From: Bacteroidetes bacterium HGW-Bacteroidetes-5
GTDB lineage: Bacteria > Bacteroidota > Bacteroidia > Bacteroidales > UBA932
Direction: 5' to 3'
DNA: 64,000 nucleotides
Assembly: GCA_002842515.1 (NCBI GenBank)
Contig: PHDC01000001.1
Span: 1 to 64,000 of the forward strand
Position 1 is the first letter of the stretch; every line of letters begins with the position of its first letter. The translations under genes were made by a program, and so were the position numbers. Below, in pieces: positions 54,590-63,580 of the stretch. The notes under the pieces are model-generated. The model worked only from the letters and a program-made list of their open reading frames with translations, was not told the DNA's origin and searched no databases.

Positions 54590-57238
54590 ATGGAAATTTC
54601 CGCAAAATATGACCCCTCTCAAACCGAGAGTAAATGGTATAAATACTGGCTGGATAGAGGCTTTTTTCACTCAGAACCAAATGATAAAGAGCCATACACA
54701 ATTGTAATCCCGCCTCCTAACGTAACCGGAGTGCTGCATATGGGGCATATGCTTAATAATACCATTCAGGATGTGTTGGTGAGAAGAGCCAGAATGTCGG
54801 GGAAAAATGCCTGTTGGGTTCCCGGTACCGATCACGCTTCAATTGCCACAGAGGCAAAGGTGGTTGCCAAACTTAAAGCAGAGGGTATTGAAAAAAGCGA
54901 TATCACACGGGAGGAGTTTCTATCTCACGCTTGGGAGTGGAAAGAGAAGCACGGAGGTATAATACTGGAGCAGCTTAAAAAGCTTGGAGCATCCTGCGAC
55001 TGGGAGAGAACCAGCTTTACGATGGATCCGCAAATGAGCAAAGCCGTAATAAATACCTTTGTACATTACTATAAAAAGGGTTTAATATACAGAGGTGTAC
55101 GAATGGTAAACTGGGATCCAGAGGGGCAGACAGCAGTAAGTGACGAAGAGGTTATACATAAGGATACACCTTCTAAACTCTACTATATAAGATACTATAT
55201 ATCAGAAAACGGTATTGCTTCAGATAAATTTGTAGAGATTGCAACAACCCGTCCGGAGACTATTATGGCAGATACAGCAGTTTGTGTCCATCCAATGGAT
55301 GAGCGCTTCAACTGGTTAAAGGGCAAAAAGGTTTTAATTCCTCTTATCAATAAAGAGATTCCGGTAATAGAGGATGAATATGTATCAATGGATTTTGGTA
55401 CAGGTTGCCTTAAGATAACACCCGCTCACGACATAAACGACTACGAGATTGGGATAAGGCACAACCTTCCGGTAGTTGATATATTGGATAATTTTGCCCG
55501 ACTTAATGAAAAGGCTATCATTCTTGTAGGAGAAGATAGATTTATAGCGAGGAAGAGAGTAGTTATGATGCTTGCGGAGTCCGGTAATATGGTTAAAGAG
55601 GAGCCCTATAATTCACAGATAGGTTACTCAGAGAGGACTAATGCCGTGATTGAGCCCAGGCTCTCTTTGCAGTGGTTTTTAAAAATGGATCAGGCATCTA
55701 AACCAGCCTTGGCATATGTAATGGAAGATAAGATAAAGCTTATCCCGGATAAATACAGAAACACATACAGGCACTGGATGGAGAATGTCAAAGATTGGTG
55801 CATCTCCAGACAGTTATGGTGGGGTCAGCAGATTCCCGCCTGGTATCTTCCGGATGGAAAATATGTAGTTGCATCAAATTTGGACGATGCACATAAAGAG
55901 GCACTCAGGATAGATTCATCTGTTACAAAAGAGCAGCTCAGACAGGATTCCGATGTGCTGGACACCTGGTTCTCATCTTGGCTCTGGCCAATCTCTGTGT
56001 TTGACCCGGAAAAACCGGGTTTCCCCGATAGAGAACCCAACAGAGAGCTCTCTTACTACTATCCTACCAACGATCTTGTCACTGCACCCGAAATCTTATT
56101 TTTTTGGGTTGCAAGAATGGTTATGGCAGGTCACGAATTTTGTGGGGATATTCCTTTTAAAAATGTATACTTAACCGGAACAGTAAGAGATAAGCTTGGG
56201 AGAAAGATGTCCAAATCATTGGGTAACTCTCCGGACCCGATAAAATTAATGGAGGAGTATGGTGCAGATGGAGTTCGGTTGGGTATGCTTTTGTGCAGCA
56301 GTGCAGGTAATGATATACTCTTCGATGAAAGCCAGGTTGAACAGGGAAGAAACTTCTCCAACAAAGTGTGGAATGCATACAGGTTGGTAAAGGGTTGGAG
56401 TATTGACCCGGATGCTTTTCAACCCAATCAGTCGGCAATTGCCGTTAAGTGGTTTGAAAACCATCTATCTCAGTCTATTGAAATTATCAATGACCATTTT
56501 GATAAATTTAGACTTTCAGATGCATTGATGCTTCTCTATAAACTTTTTTGGGATGATTTTTGCGCCTGGTATTTGGAGATTATCAAACCGGCATTCGGAA
56601 AGGGAGTTGATAGTGAAACTCACAAACAGACAATAATATTCTTTGATCAACTTACAAGATTGCTACACCCTTTTATCCCATTTATCACAGAAGAGTTATG
56701 GCAGGGATTAAGTAAAAGAGAGATTAACGAGAGCGTAATGACAGCACAAATGCCAACTGCTCAGCTATACAGCACCGATTTTATCTCATCTTTTAATATG
56801 GCTAAATCTGCAATTGTTAACATAAGGAGTATTCGTCAGGCTAAAGGGATCTCTCCTAAGGAGCCTCTTACACTATTTGTTAAGGGGAGTCTTCACGAGG
56901 ATATGAACTCAATAGTTTGTAAAATGGCAAATATTACCTCTGTTATGGATATGTCAAAAAAGGGTGACTCTGTTTCAGGTTCATCATTTATGGTTGAAAC
57001 AACAGAATTTTTCGTTCCTTTGGAGGGAATGGTTAATGTTCAGGAGGAGTTAACCAAGATAGATGCAGAGCTTAAACATCTGGAGGGATTTCTTAAATCT
57101 GTCAATGCCAAGCTCTCAAATGAAAAATTTATGGCAAGTGCTCCGGAACAGGTGGTTGAAATTGAGTTGAAAAAGAGATCCGATGCGACTATTAAAATAG
57201 AGAAACTAAAAAAATTGAGAGAAGAGCTAAGCAGATAG
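54590..57238 (+). CDS. valS: Valyl-tRNA synthetase
   Basis: 882 residues, full length. HIGH-type motif PNVTGVLHMGHM (about 44-55), KMSKS in GRKMSKSLGN (about 538-547), the editing (CP1) domain with TTRPETIMADTAV and TPAHDINDYEIG, and a C-terminal coiled-coil arm (about 815-880). It attaches valine to tRNA-Val and clears mischarged threonine. Head of a unit that continues directly with a thioesterase (next ATG immediately follows the stop) and the Tat genes. Confidence 0.97.
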   Translation: MEISAKYDPSQTESKWYKYWLDRGFFHSEPNDKEPYTIVIPPPNVTGVLHMGHMLNNTIQDVLVRRARMSGKNACWVPGTDHASIATEAKVVAKLKAEGIEKSDITREEFLSHAWEWKEKHGGIILEQLKKLGASCDWERTSFTMDPQMSKAVINTFVHYYKKGLIYRGVRMVNWDPEGQTAVSDEEVIHKDTPSKLYYIRYYISENGIASDKFVEIATTRPETIMADTAVCVHPMDERFNWLKGKKVLIPLINKEIPVIEDEYVSMDFGTGCLKITPAHDINDYEIGIRHNLPVVDILDNFARLNEKAIILVGEDRFIARKRVVMMLAESGNMVKEEPYNSQIGYSERTNAVIEPRLSLQWFLKMDQASKPALAYVMEDKIKLIPDKYRNTYRHWMENVKDWCISRQLWWGQQIPAWYLPDGKYVVASNLDDAHKEALRIDSSVTKEQLRQDSDVLDTWFSSWLWPISVFDPEKPGFPDREPNRELSYYYPTNDLVTAPEILFFWVARMVMAGHEFCGDIPFKNVYLTGTVRDKLGRKMSKSLGNSPDPIKLMEEYGADGVRLGMLLCSSAGNDILFDESQVEQGRNFSNKVWNAYRLVKGWSIDPDAFQPNQSAIAVKWFENHLSQSIEIINDHFDKFRLSDALMLLYKLFWDDFCAWYLEIIKPAFGKGVDSETHKQTIIFFDQLTRLLHPFIPFITEELWQGLSKREINESVMTAQMPTAQLYSTDFISSFNMAKSAIVNIRSIRQAKGISPKEPLTLFVKGSLHEDMNSIVCKMANITSVMDMSKKGDSVSGSSFMVETTEFFVPLEGMVNVQEELTKIDAELKHLEGFLKSVNAKLSNEKFMASAPEQVVEIELKKRSDATIKIEKLKKLREELSR

Positions 57239-57649
57239 ATGTATAAGTCAGAAACAATACTGGAGGTAAGATACTACGAGACAGATCTTATGGGGATAGT
57301 GCACCACTCTAACTATATTCGCTATTTTGAGTGGGGCAGACATATAGCGCTTGTAGAGCTGGGTTTGCCTACTCAGGAGATTGAGAAAAGGGGTGTAATG
57401 ATGCCGGTGGTAAATGTAACTTGTAATTACAAAACACCAGCAAGACAGGGCGACAAACTCAGAATTGTTACATCGGTAAAAGAGATGCCTAAGGCAAGAT
57501 TTTTTATTGATACAGAGATTTATAACGAACTCGGCGAAACAGTATGCACAGGAACTGTAACACTCGGGTTCATAAATTCAATAACACGAAGGCCTACAAG
57601 GGTACCGCAATATATTGCAGATTTATTTGAGCCATATTTTAAGAATTAA
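57239..57649 (+). CDS. Acyl-CoA thioesterase, YbgC/4HBT type
   Basis: 136 residues with hot-dog fold. YETDLMGIVHHSNYIRYFEWGR carries the catalytic Asp16 in the usual YbgC context (DxxGxVxHxxY). It hydrolyses short or medium acyl-CoA esters. Begins directly after the valS stop with no gap, so translationally coupled. Substrate range is not readable. Confidence 0.9.
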   Translation: MYKSETILEVRYYETDLMGIVHHSNYIRYFEWGRHIALVELGLPTQEIEKRGVMMPVVNVTCNYKTPARQGDKLRIVTSVKEMPKARFFIDTEIYNELGETVCTGTVTLGFINSITRRPTRVPQYIADLFEPYFKN

Positions 57650-57671
57650 CAATTTAAAAAAGATAATAAAA

Positions 57672-57875
57672 ATGAACCACTTTTTACTTTTTGGAACAAT
57701 TGGAGCTCCGGAGATTATAATTATTGCGTTAATCGTCCTGCTTCTTTTTGGCGGAAAGAAAATTCCGGAACTTATGAAAGGTATTGGAAAAGGCGTTAAA
57801 AGCTTTAAAGACGGAATGAAAGGCGTAGAGGAAGATATTAAACAGGACAACGACAACGGCTCATCCCTAAAATAG
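57672..57875 (+). CDS. tatA: Twin-arginine translocase subunit TatA
   Basis: 67 residues from ATG at 57672. Short periplasmic N-terminus, hydrophobic helix with GAPEIIIIALIVLLLFGGKKIPELM, hinge Gly, then an amphipathic helix (GIGKGVKSFKDGMKG) and acidic tail. This is the pore-forming Tat component. An earlier in-frame start would overlap the thioesterase gene and spoil the short N-terminus. No TatB gene is nearby, so this is a minimal TatAC system. Confidence 0.94.
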   Translation: MNHFLLFGTIGAPEIIIIALIVLLLFGGKKIPELMKGIGKGVKSFKDGMKGVEEDIKQDNDNGSSLK

Positions 57876-57883
57876 ATAGAGAA

Positions 57884-58666
57884 GTGTCTGAGAGTAAAGA
57901 GATGACATTCTGGGACCATCTGGACGAGCTGAGAGGGGTACTTTTTCGCTCGGCTGTCGCTGTATTTATACTTATGGCGGTGGTTTTTCTAAATAAACGA
58001 CTGGTCTTTGATGAGATTATATTCGCGCCTGTAGATTCAAACTTTATTCTTTATAAGTGGTTTGAGTCTTTGTCCTCTCTTCTTGGTATTCCTTCACCAG
58101 CTCCTTTTTCTGTGACCCTTATTAATATAGAGCTATCTGCACAGTTTTTTACACATATGAGCGTCTCTATGACGCTTGCTTTTATACTTGCTGTGCCATA
58201 TATCTTGTATCAACTATGGTCGTTTGTAAGTCCGGGCCTTTACCAAAAAGAGAAGGCAGCAGTTAAACGGGCCTTTGCGTTTGCTTCGCTTCTTTTTTTT
58301 ATTGGAGTTTTAGTAGGATACTTTTTTGTTTTTCCTTTAACTGTGAGATTTTTAGGAACATATCAGGTTAGTGATTGGGTAGTAAACCAGATCTCTCTAA
58401 AATCTTATATATCAATGTTTACCTGGCTTATACTCATTATGGGTGTAGTGTTTGAGATGCCGGCACTGGCCGCTATCCTCTCCAGAATGGGAATAATCAA
58501 TAAAAGTATGCTCAAAAAATACAGAAAACACGCATTTACTATACTTATAATTGTTGCAGCTGTAATAACCCCGAGTGCAGATGCATTTACTCTCTTTATT
58601 GTTGGAGCACCTCTTTACCTTTTGTATGAATTTAGCATACTAATCTGCCGTGATATCGATAAATAA
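57884..58666 (+). CDS. tatC: Twin-arginine translocase subunit TatC
   Basis: 260 residues with six membrane helices. N-terminal FWDHLDELRGVLFRS and the periplasmic PGLYQKEK after the second helix are TatC hallmarks recognising the twin-arginine signal. The start is GTG (57884), eight bases after tatA; an ATG six codons further on is an alternative. It exports folded, often cofactor-bearing proteins across the inner membrane. Its end overlaps the ABC-F gene by 17 bases. Confidence 0.95.
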   Translation: MSESKEMTFWDHLDELRGVLFRSAVAVFILMAVVFLNKRLVFDEIIFAPVDSNFILYKWFESLSSLLGIPSPAPFSVTLINIELSAQFFTHMSVSMTLAFILAVPYILYQLWSFVSPGLYQKEKAAVKRAFAFASLLFFIGVLVGYFFVFPLTVRFLGTYQVSDWVVNQISLKSYISMFTWLILIMGVVFEMPALAAILSRMGIINKSMLKKYRKHAFTILIIVAAVITPSADAFTLFIVGAPLYLLYEFSILICRDIDK

Positions 58667-60593
58667 TCTAACTGTCTCTTTCGGAGGTTTCTTGCTTTTC
58701 GATCAGGTCAATTTTCATATCAATGACGATGACCGTATTGGTCTTGTGGGAAGAAATGGTGCCGGCAAAACTACAATTTTAAAGATTATTTCAGGAGTTA
58801 CCCAACCCTCATCTGGTCAGGTTCAGATGCCTGGCGAGCTCTCCATTGGCTACCTTCCTCAGGAGATGGAGTTCTCTAAAAGTACCACAGTTATTGAAGA
58901 GGCAATGATGGCATTTTCATATCTGACAGAAATTGAGAAAGAGATTGAGATTGTAAACAACTCTATAGCAACAAGAAAAGATTACGAAAGCGAGGATTAT
59001 CATAAATTGTTAATAAAACTCAATGATCTTACAGATAAGTTTCACGTTCTTGAAAATGGAAATCCTCTGTCAGAAGCTGAAAGAATTTTAACAGGACTAG
59101 GTTTTAACAGAAAAGAGTTTAGCAGAAAAAGATCGGAACTTAGTCAAGGGTGGAATATGCGTATTGAGCTTGCAAAAGTGTTGTTGCGAAAACCGGATGT
59201 ACTTCTTTTAGACGAGCCCACAAACCATCTGGATATAGAATCTATAAGATGGTTGGAGCAGTACTTGCAGAACTTTAGAGGCGCAATAGTTCTTATCTCT
59301 CACGACAGGCGTTTTTTGGACAGCGTCACCAAAAGAACAGTTGAGATTATGCTGGGCAAGATTAATGATTATAAGGTTCCATATTCTAAATATATAATAC
59401 TCAGGAAAGAGCGGATGGAGCAGCAGAGAGCCGCCTATGATAATCAACAGAGAGTTATAGATAAAACTGAGGAGTTTATTGAGAGATTCCGTTACAAGGC
59501 AACCAAGTCCAATCAGGTGCAGTCCAGAATTAAACAATTGGAGAAGATAGAGAGAATTGAGGTAGATGAGGAGGATAGATCCAGGCTTTTCGTTAAGTTT
59601 CCTCCATCTCCAAGATCCGGACAGGTTGTTATTAAGGCGCGAAATCTAAAAATGGCCTTCGGTCCAAAAACAGTATTCTCAAATGTTGATATTACAATTG
59701 AGAGAGGGGAGAAGGTTGCTTTGCTTGGAAAAAACGGAGAGGGTAAAACCACTTTTATGAGGCTCATTACGGGTGATTTAAAACCTTCCGAAGGGGAAGT
59801 AGAGACCGGTTACAATGTGGCAGCTGGTTACTATGCACAGAATCAGGATGAGCTTCTTTCGAGAGATGACTCAGTATATGACACTCTTGATAAAGCTGCA
59901 ACCGGAGATGTCAGGAGCAAACTAAGGGATATTCTAGGAGCATTTCTTTTCAGGGGAGAGGATATCGATAAAAAGGTTGCTGTTCTAAGCGGGGGAGAGA
60001 GGTCCAGGCTTGCAATGGCAAAGCTCATACTTAAACCACACAACCTTCTGATTCTGGATGAGCCTACCAACCATATGGATATCAAGTCTAAAGACATTCT
60101 TAAACAGGCATTGCAAAGATATGACGGAACAATGGTGTTGGTCTCCCACGACAGAGATTTTCTTGACGGACTGGTTGATAAGATTTATGAGTTTAAAGAT
60201 GGATCTGTTCGGGAGCATCTGGGAGGATTAGAGGAGTTTTTACAGAGAAAACAGATTGAGAGCCTGGATGAACTTCAGGTTGTAAAGCAGGATTCTCAAA
60301 TTGAAAAAAGTATTAACACCGTTTTAAATAAAAACAGTAGTAGGGTGACCCCTCCTGCGTTAAGCTATTTGCAACAGAAAGAGGTTGACAGAGAGATAAG
60401 AAGGAAGAAAAATTTAATTGAGAGGTGTGAAGAGAGCATTGCTAAATTGGAGAAGCGGATATCTGAATTGGAGCTAACATTGTCTGAAAGCCATAATAGT
60501 GTATCTTTGCCGGAGATGATAAAAGAGTATGACCAGGTAAAATCTGCATTGGATATAAAATTTAAAGAGTGGGAGAGCCTTCATACAGATTAA
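58650..60593 (+). CDS. ABC-F family ATPase (Uup/EttA-like)
   Basis: 647 residues with two ABC cassettes and no membrane helices. Walker A motifs GRNGAGKTT (about 36-44) and GKNGEGKTT (about 358-366); Walker B with LLLDEPTNHLD and LILDEPTNHMD; signature LSGGERSRLAMAK in the second half and a degenerate LSQGWNMRIELAK in the first. A P-site-tRNA-interaction-like linker lies at about 240-310 and a coiled-coil tail at about 575-645, as in Uup. It acts on ribosomes or DNA, not in transport. GTG start inside the tatC 3' end. Confidence 0.92.
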   Translation: MISINNLTVSFGGFLLFDQVNFHINDDDRIGLVGRNGAGKTTILKIISGVTQPSSGQVQMPGELSIGYLPQEMEFSKSTTVIEEAMMAFSYLTEIEKEIEIVNNSIATRKDYESEDYHKLLIKLNDLTDKFHVLENGNPLSEAERILTGLGFNRKEFSRKRSELSQGWNMRIELAKVLLRKPDVLLLDEPTNHLDIESIRWLEQYLQNFRGAIVLISHDRRFLDSVTKRTVEIMLGKINDYKVPYSKYIILRKERMEQQRAAYDNQQRVIDKTEEFIERFRYKATKSNQVQSRIKQLEKIERIEVDEEDRSRLFVKFPPSPRSGQVVIKARNLKMAFGPKTVFSNVDITIERGEKVALLGKNGEGKTTFMRLITGDLKPSEGEVETGYNVAAGYYAQNQDELLSRDDSVYDTLDKAATGDVRSKLRDILGAFLFRGEDIDKKVAVLSGGERSRLAMAKLILKPHNLLILDEPTNHMDIKSKDILKQALQRYDGTMVLVSHDRDFLDGLVDKIYEFKDGSVREHLGGLEEFLQRKQIESLDELQVVKQDSQIEKSINTVLNKNSSRVTPPALSYLQQKEVDREIRRKKNLIERCEESIAKLEKRISELELTLSESHNSVSLPEMIKEYDQVKSALDIKFKEWESLHTD

Positions 60594-60607
60594 CATAAAT
60601 ATAAGAA

Positions 60608-61348
60608 ATGGAGCAAACAGATAATTTTATTTTTGGAATACATCCTGTTCTTGAAGCACTGGACAGTAAAAAGAAAATTGAAAAAGTGCTATTCAGACAA
60701 GGTCTCGAAGGGCCTCAGTTTAGGGTTTTATTGGATAAATTGAGAGATAGGGGTATTCAGGTTCAATTTGCACCGGTTGAAAAGCTCAACTACCTTACAC
60801 GCAGTAACCATCAGGGAGTTATTGCATTTCTTGCAAATGTAGAATATGTTTCTCTCGAAGAGATGAGTTTACAGGCAGAAAAGAGTGGGACAAAACCGCT
60901 GATTCTAATACTTGACGGTATAAGTGATGTTCGGAATTTTGGGGCAATAGCAAGATCTGCAGAGTGTGCCGGCGCACACGGAATAATTGTTCCGGCAAAA
61001 GGAAGTGCCACTGTTAACGCAGACTCAGTTAAGACATCTGCGGGAGCACTGCTTAGAATACCTGTAGCCAAGGTTTCAAACATAAGAGAGGCTATTTATT
61101 TTTTAAAAGAGAGCGGATATCAAATTGTTGCCACTACCGAGAGGGCAGAAAAAACTATTTATGAAACCCCGTTTACAGGAGCAACCGCAATAATTCTGGG
61201 ATCAGAAGAGAAGGGAGTCTCCGGCTCATCATTGGCTCTGTCAGACCTTCAGGTAAAGATTCCTATGGGTGGTTCTATAGGCTCTCTAAATGTATCTGCA
61301 GCCGCTTCCGTTATCCTTTTTGAGGTTTTAAGACAGAGGATCGTCTGA
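60608..61348 (+). CDS. rlmB: 23S rRNA (guanosine-2'-O)-methyltransferase RlmB type
   Basis: 246 residues. N-terminal substrate-binding domain (FIFGIHPVLEAL, NHQGVIAF) and C-terminal SPOUT knot (LDGISDVRNFGAIARSAECAGAHG, IILGSEEKGVSG, IPMGGSIGSLNVSAAASVILFE). It 2'-O-methylates a guanosine in 23S rRNA. Last gene of the valS-Tat unit, converging on another SPOUT methyltransferase with a 38-base overlap of coding ends. Confidence 0.92.
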   Translation: MEQTDNFIFGIHPVLEALDSKKKIEKVLFRQGLEGPQFRVLLDKLRDRGIQVQFAPVEKLNYLTRSNHQGVIAFLANVEYVSLEEMSLQAEKSGTKPLILILDGISDVRNFGAIARSAECAGAHGIIVPAKGSATVNADSVKTSAGALLRIPVAKVSNIREAIYFLKESGYQIVATTERAEKTIYETPFTGATAIILGSEEKGVSGSSLALSDLQVKIPMGGSIGSLNVSAAASVILFEVLRQRIV

Positions 61349-62045
61349 ATTCAGAGCATACCACAGCTGCGGCAATTGCCACATTGAGAGACTCTCCACC
61401 TTTTGTTTCAACAGAGAAGGAGGGTATGTGAACTCTTTTATCTACCATTTGAGCCAACTCTTTGCATATACCAAACGATTCGCTTCCTAATACTACCATT
61501 GCGCCTTCCGGCAGAGTCTCGTTATAGATATTATCTCCTGTGAGAAAAGTTCCGTAAACCGGAATATCGGGTCTACAACTTTGGATAACTTCCTTTAAAT
61601 CCTTATATTGAATATCCATTCTAAAAAGTGAACCCATTGCACTTTGAACAACTTTTGGGTTATAGATATCTACACAGTCGTGAGAACAAAAAATTGAATC
61701 AACTCCGAACCACTCAGCTAAACGGATAATTGTTCCCATATTACCGGGGTCTTTTACAGAGTCTAAAGCCAGATAGAGCTTATTAACCAGGGGTTTCTGT
61801 GAATTTTTTTCAATAGGTTTTTTAACTATTGCCAGTATGGGAGAGGGGGTTGAGAGGTGGCTTATTTTTGACATCATCTCTTCAGTTATCTCATCTCTTG
61901 AGAAGACTTTATAAACTACTAAATCTGATTTTAACAACTCTCCATAGAGCTTCTCTCCCTCTACCACAAAGAGTCCCGTACTCTCCCTTGCTCTCTTGTT
62001 ATCAAGAGAGCGTATTAATTTAATATCTGCCTTCGACGGAATCAT
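61311..62045 (-). CDS. TrmH/SpoU-family RNA 2'-O-methyltransferase
   Basis: 244 residues from ATG at 62045. SPOUT knot motifs ALDSVKDPGNMGTIIRLAEWFG, VLGSESFGI and IPSFSVETKGGESLNVAIAAAVVCSEF. It is a paralogue of RlmB encoded tail-to-tail. Start shares one base with the upstream stop (TGATG), so it is coupled to the decarboxylase gene. The target RNA is not determinable; a 23S rRNA or tRNA 2'-O-ribose is likely. The last 12 codons lie antisense to rlmB. Confidence 0.9.
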   Translation of the reverse strand: MIPSKADIKLIRSLDNKRARESTGLFVVEGEKLYGELLKSDLVVYKVFSRDEITEEMMSKISHLSTPSPILAIVKKPIEKNSQKPLVNKLYLALDSVKDPGNMGTIIRLAEWFGVDSIFCSHDCVDIYNPKVVQSAMGSLFRMDIQYKDLKEVIQSCRPDIPVYGTFLTGDNIYNETLPEGAMVVLGSESFGICKELAQMVDKRVHIPSFSVETKGGESLNVAIAAAVVCSEFRRSSVLKPQKG

Positions 62046-63436
62046 CAATATCCCAAAATTTTAAGCATTGACTTATATGTCTGCTCTTTACTAAATAGTT
62101 TGGTGAAATACTCACCATTCTCATCTAGGTCTATTGTGATGTGCTTTGGCGCAGGTTGAAGGCAGTGTTGTATGCCTCCGAAACCAGCGATAGATTCCTG
62201 GTATGCTCCTGTATGAAAAAAGCCCAAATATAGCGGTTCTTCACCGTTAATTGTAGGAAGAAATATTGCATTTGCATGAGCTTCAGCATTATAATAATCC
62301 TGACTATCACAAGTGAGTCCTCCCAGAAAAACTCTCTGGTATTCACTATTCCATTTATTGATAGGGAGCAGAATAAATCTCTGTTTAATTCCCCAAGTGT
62401 CGGGAAGTGTGGTCATAAACGAGCTGTCCACCATATACCATCTCTCACGGTCGTTCTGCTGTTTCTGGTCTAAAACCTGATATATAACGGCTCCGCTCTC
62501 TCCGACAGTAAAACTGCCAAACTCCGTAAAGATATTTGGCTCAGGAATCCCTCTTTGAGAGCAGATGCTCTTAACCTGAGCAATAACCTCTTCTGCCATA
62601 TATTCGTAATCGTAATCAAATGCCAGTGAGTTTTTTATCGGGAACCCTCCGCCAATGTTTAGGCTCTCCAGCTCCGGGCAGATAGTTTTTAAATCACAAT
62701 ATACAGAAACACATTTAGATAGCTCATTCCAGTAATATGCATTATCTCTAATACCGGTATTGATGAAAAAATGGAGCATCTTTAATGAAAACTTCTTGTT
62801 GTGTTTAACCTTATTCTCATAAAAAGGGATTACATCACTATATCTTATTCCAAGCCTGGATGTATAGAATTCAAATTTTGGCTCCTCCTCTGCCGCAATT
62901 CTTAAACCAATGGTACACGGCTCTTTAATGCATAGATCAAGTTCATCAAACTCCTGCATATTATCCATTACAGGAATAGTATTTTTCCATCCGTTATTGA
63001 TAAGATTGGCTATATTCTCGATATAGATATCCTTTTTAAACCCGTTGCATATTATGTAAAGCTCTTTAGTTACAGTTCCCTGTTCGTGTAGTGATTCAAT
63101 AAGATTTAGATCAAATGCACTGGAGGTCTCAAGATGAATGTCGTTCTTTAAGGCCTCCTCAATTACAAATGAAAAGTGAGAGCTTTTTGTGCAGTAACAG
63201 TAGTGATAATCTCCTTTATAATCCACTTTAGCCATTGCTACATTGAACATTCGCTTGGCTCTTTGAATTTGGGAAGATATTTTAGGCAGATATGTTATTT
63301 TCAAAGGAGTTCCGTATTGTTCGATAATATCCATAATCGGGATTTCGTGAAAGTAGAGCTCTCCGTCTTCTACTGTAAATTCATCTTGTGGAAAGTCAAA
63401 TGACTGTTCTACCAGATCTATGTACTTATTCTTCAT
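62045..63436 (-). CDS. PLP-dependent arginine decarboxylase-family enzyme (short form)
   Basis: 463 residues. Fold type III PLP decarboxylase: Lys84 in YCTKSSHF as the expected PLP lysine, GGGFPIKNS for the phosphate, and FGSFTVGESGAVIYQVLDQKQ near the C-terminal half. The form resembles the roughly 460-residue arginine decarboxylases of Flavobacteriia rather than the 630-660-residue SpeA. It likely makes agmatine for polyamine synthesis. Diaminopimelate- or carboxynorspermidine-type activities are alternatives within the fold. No agmatine-processing gene is in the window. Confidence 0.8.
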   Translation of the reverse strand: MKNKYIDLVEQSFDFPQDEFTVEDGELYFHEIPIMDIIEQYGTPLKITYLPKISSQIQRAKRMFNVAMAKVDYKGDYHYCYCTKSSHFSFVIEEALKNDIHLETSSAFDLNLIESLHEQGTVTKELYIICNGFKKDIYIENIANLINNGWKNTIPVMDNMQEFDELDLCIKEPCTIGLRIAAEEEPKFEFYTSRLGIRYSDVIPFYENKVKHNKKFSLKMLHFFINTGIRDNAYYWNELSKCVSVYCDLKTICPELESLNIGGGFPIKNSLAFDYDYEYMAEEVIAQVKSICSQRGIPEPNIFTEFGSFTVGESGAVIYQVLDQKQQNDRERWYMVDSSFMTTLPDTWGIKQRFILLPINKWNSEYQRVFLGGLTCDSQDYYNAEAHANAIFLPTINGEEPLYLGFFHTGAYQESIAGFGGIQHCLQPAPKHITIDLDENGEYFTKLFSKEQTYKSMLKILGY

Positions 63437-63506
63437 TTTTGGAATGTAAGTGAGTTAGATTAAAAAAAAAGTGATAAAGTAAGCGTGTTACATTTATTTC
63501 AGGGTA

Positions 63507-63514
63507 CAAATATA
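63507..63514 (-). promoter_or_regulatory. -7 box of the decarboxylase gene
   Basis: TATATTTG on the minus strand, TAnnTTTG, 70 bases before ATG at 63436. The leader of about 64 bases is longer than most in the window. Confidence 0.5.
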
Positions 63515-63555
63515 TCTTTTTTTATTTTTCGAAAAAAACAAATCATTATAATTAC

Positions 63556-63563
63556 TATTTTTG
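63556..63563 (+). promoter_or_regulatory. -7 box of the TamL-like gene
   Basis: TATTTTTG, TAnnTTTG, 17 bases before ATG at 63581. Confidence 0.5.
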
Positions 63564-63580
63564 TGCAAAATAATAGCTTA

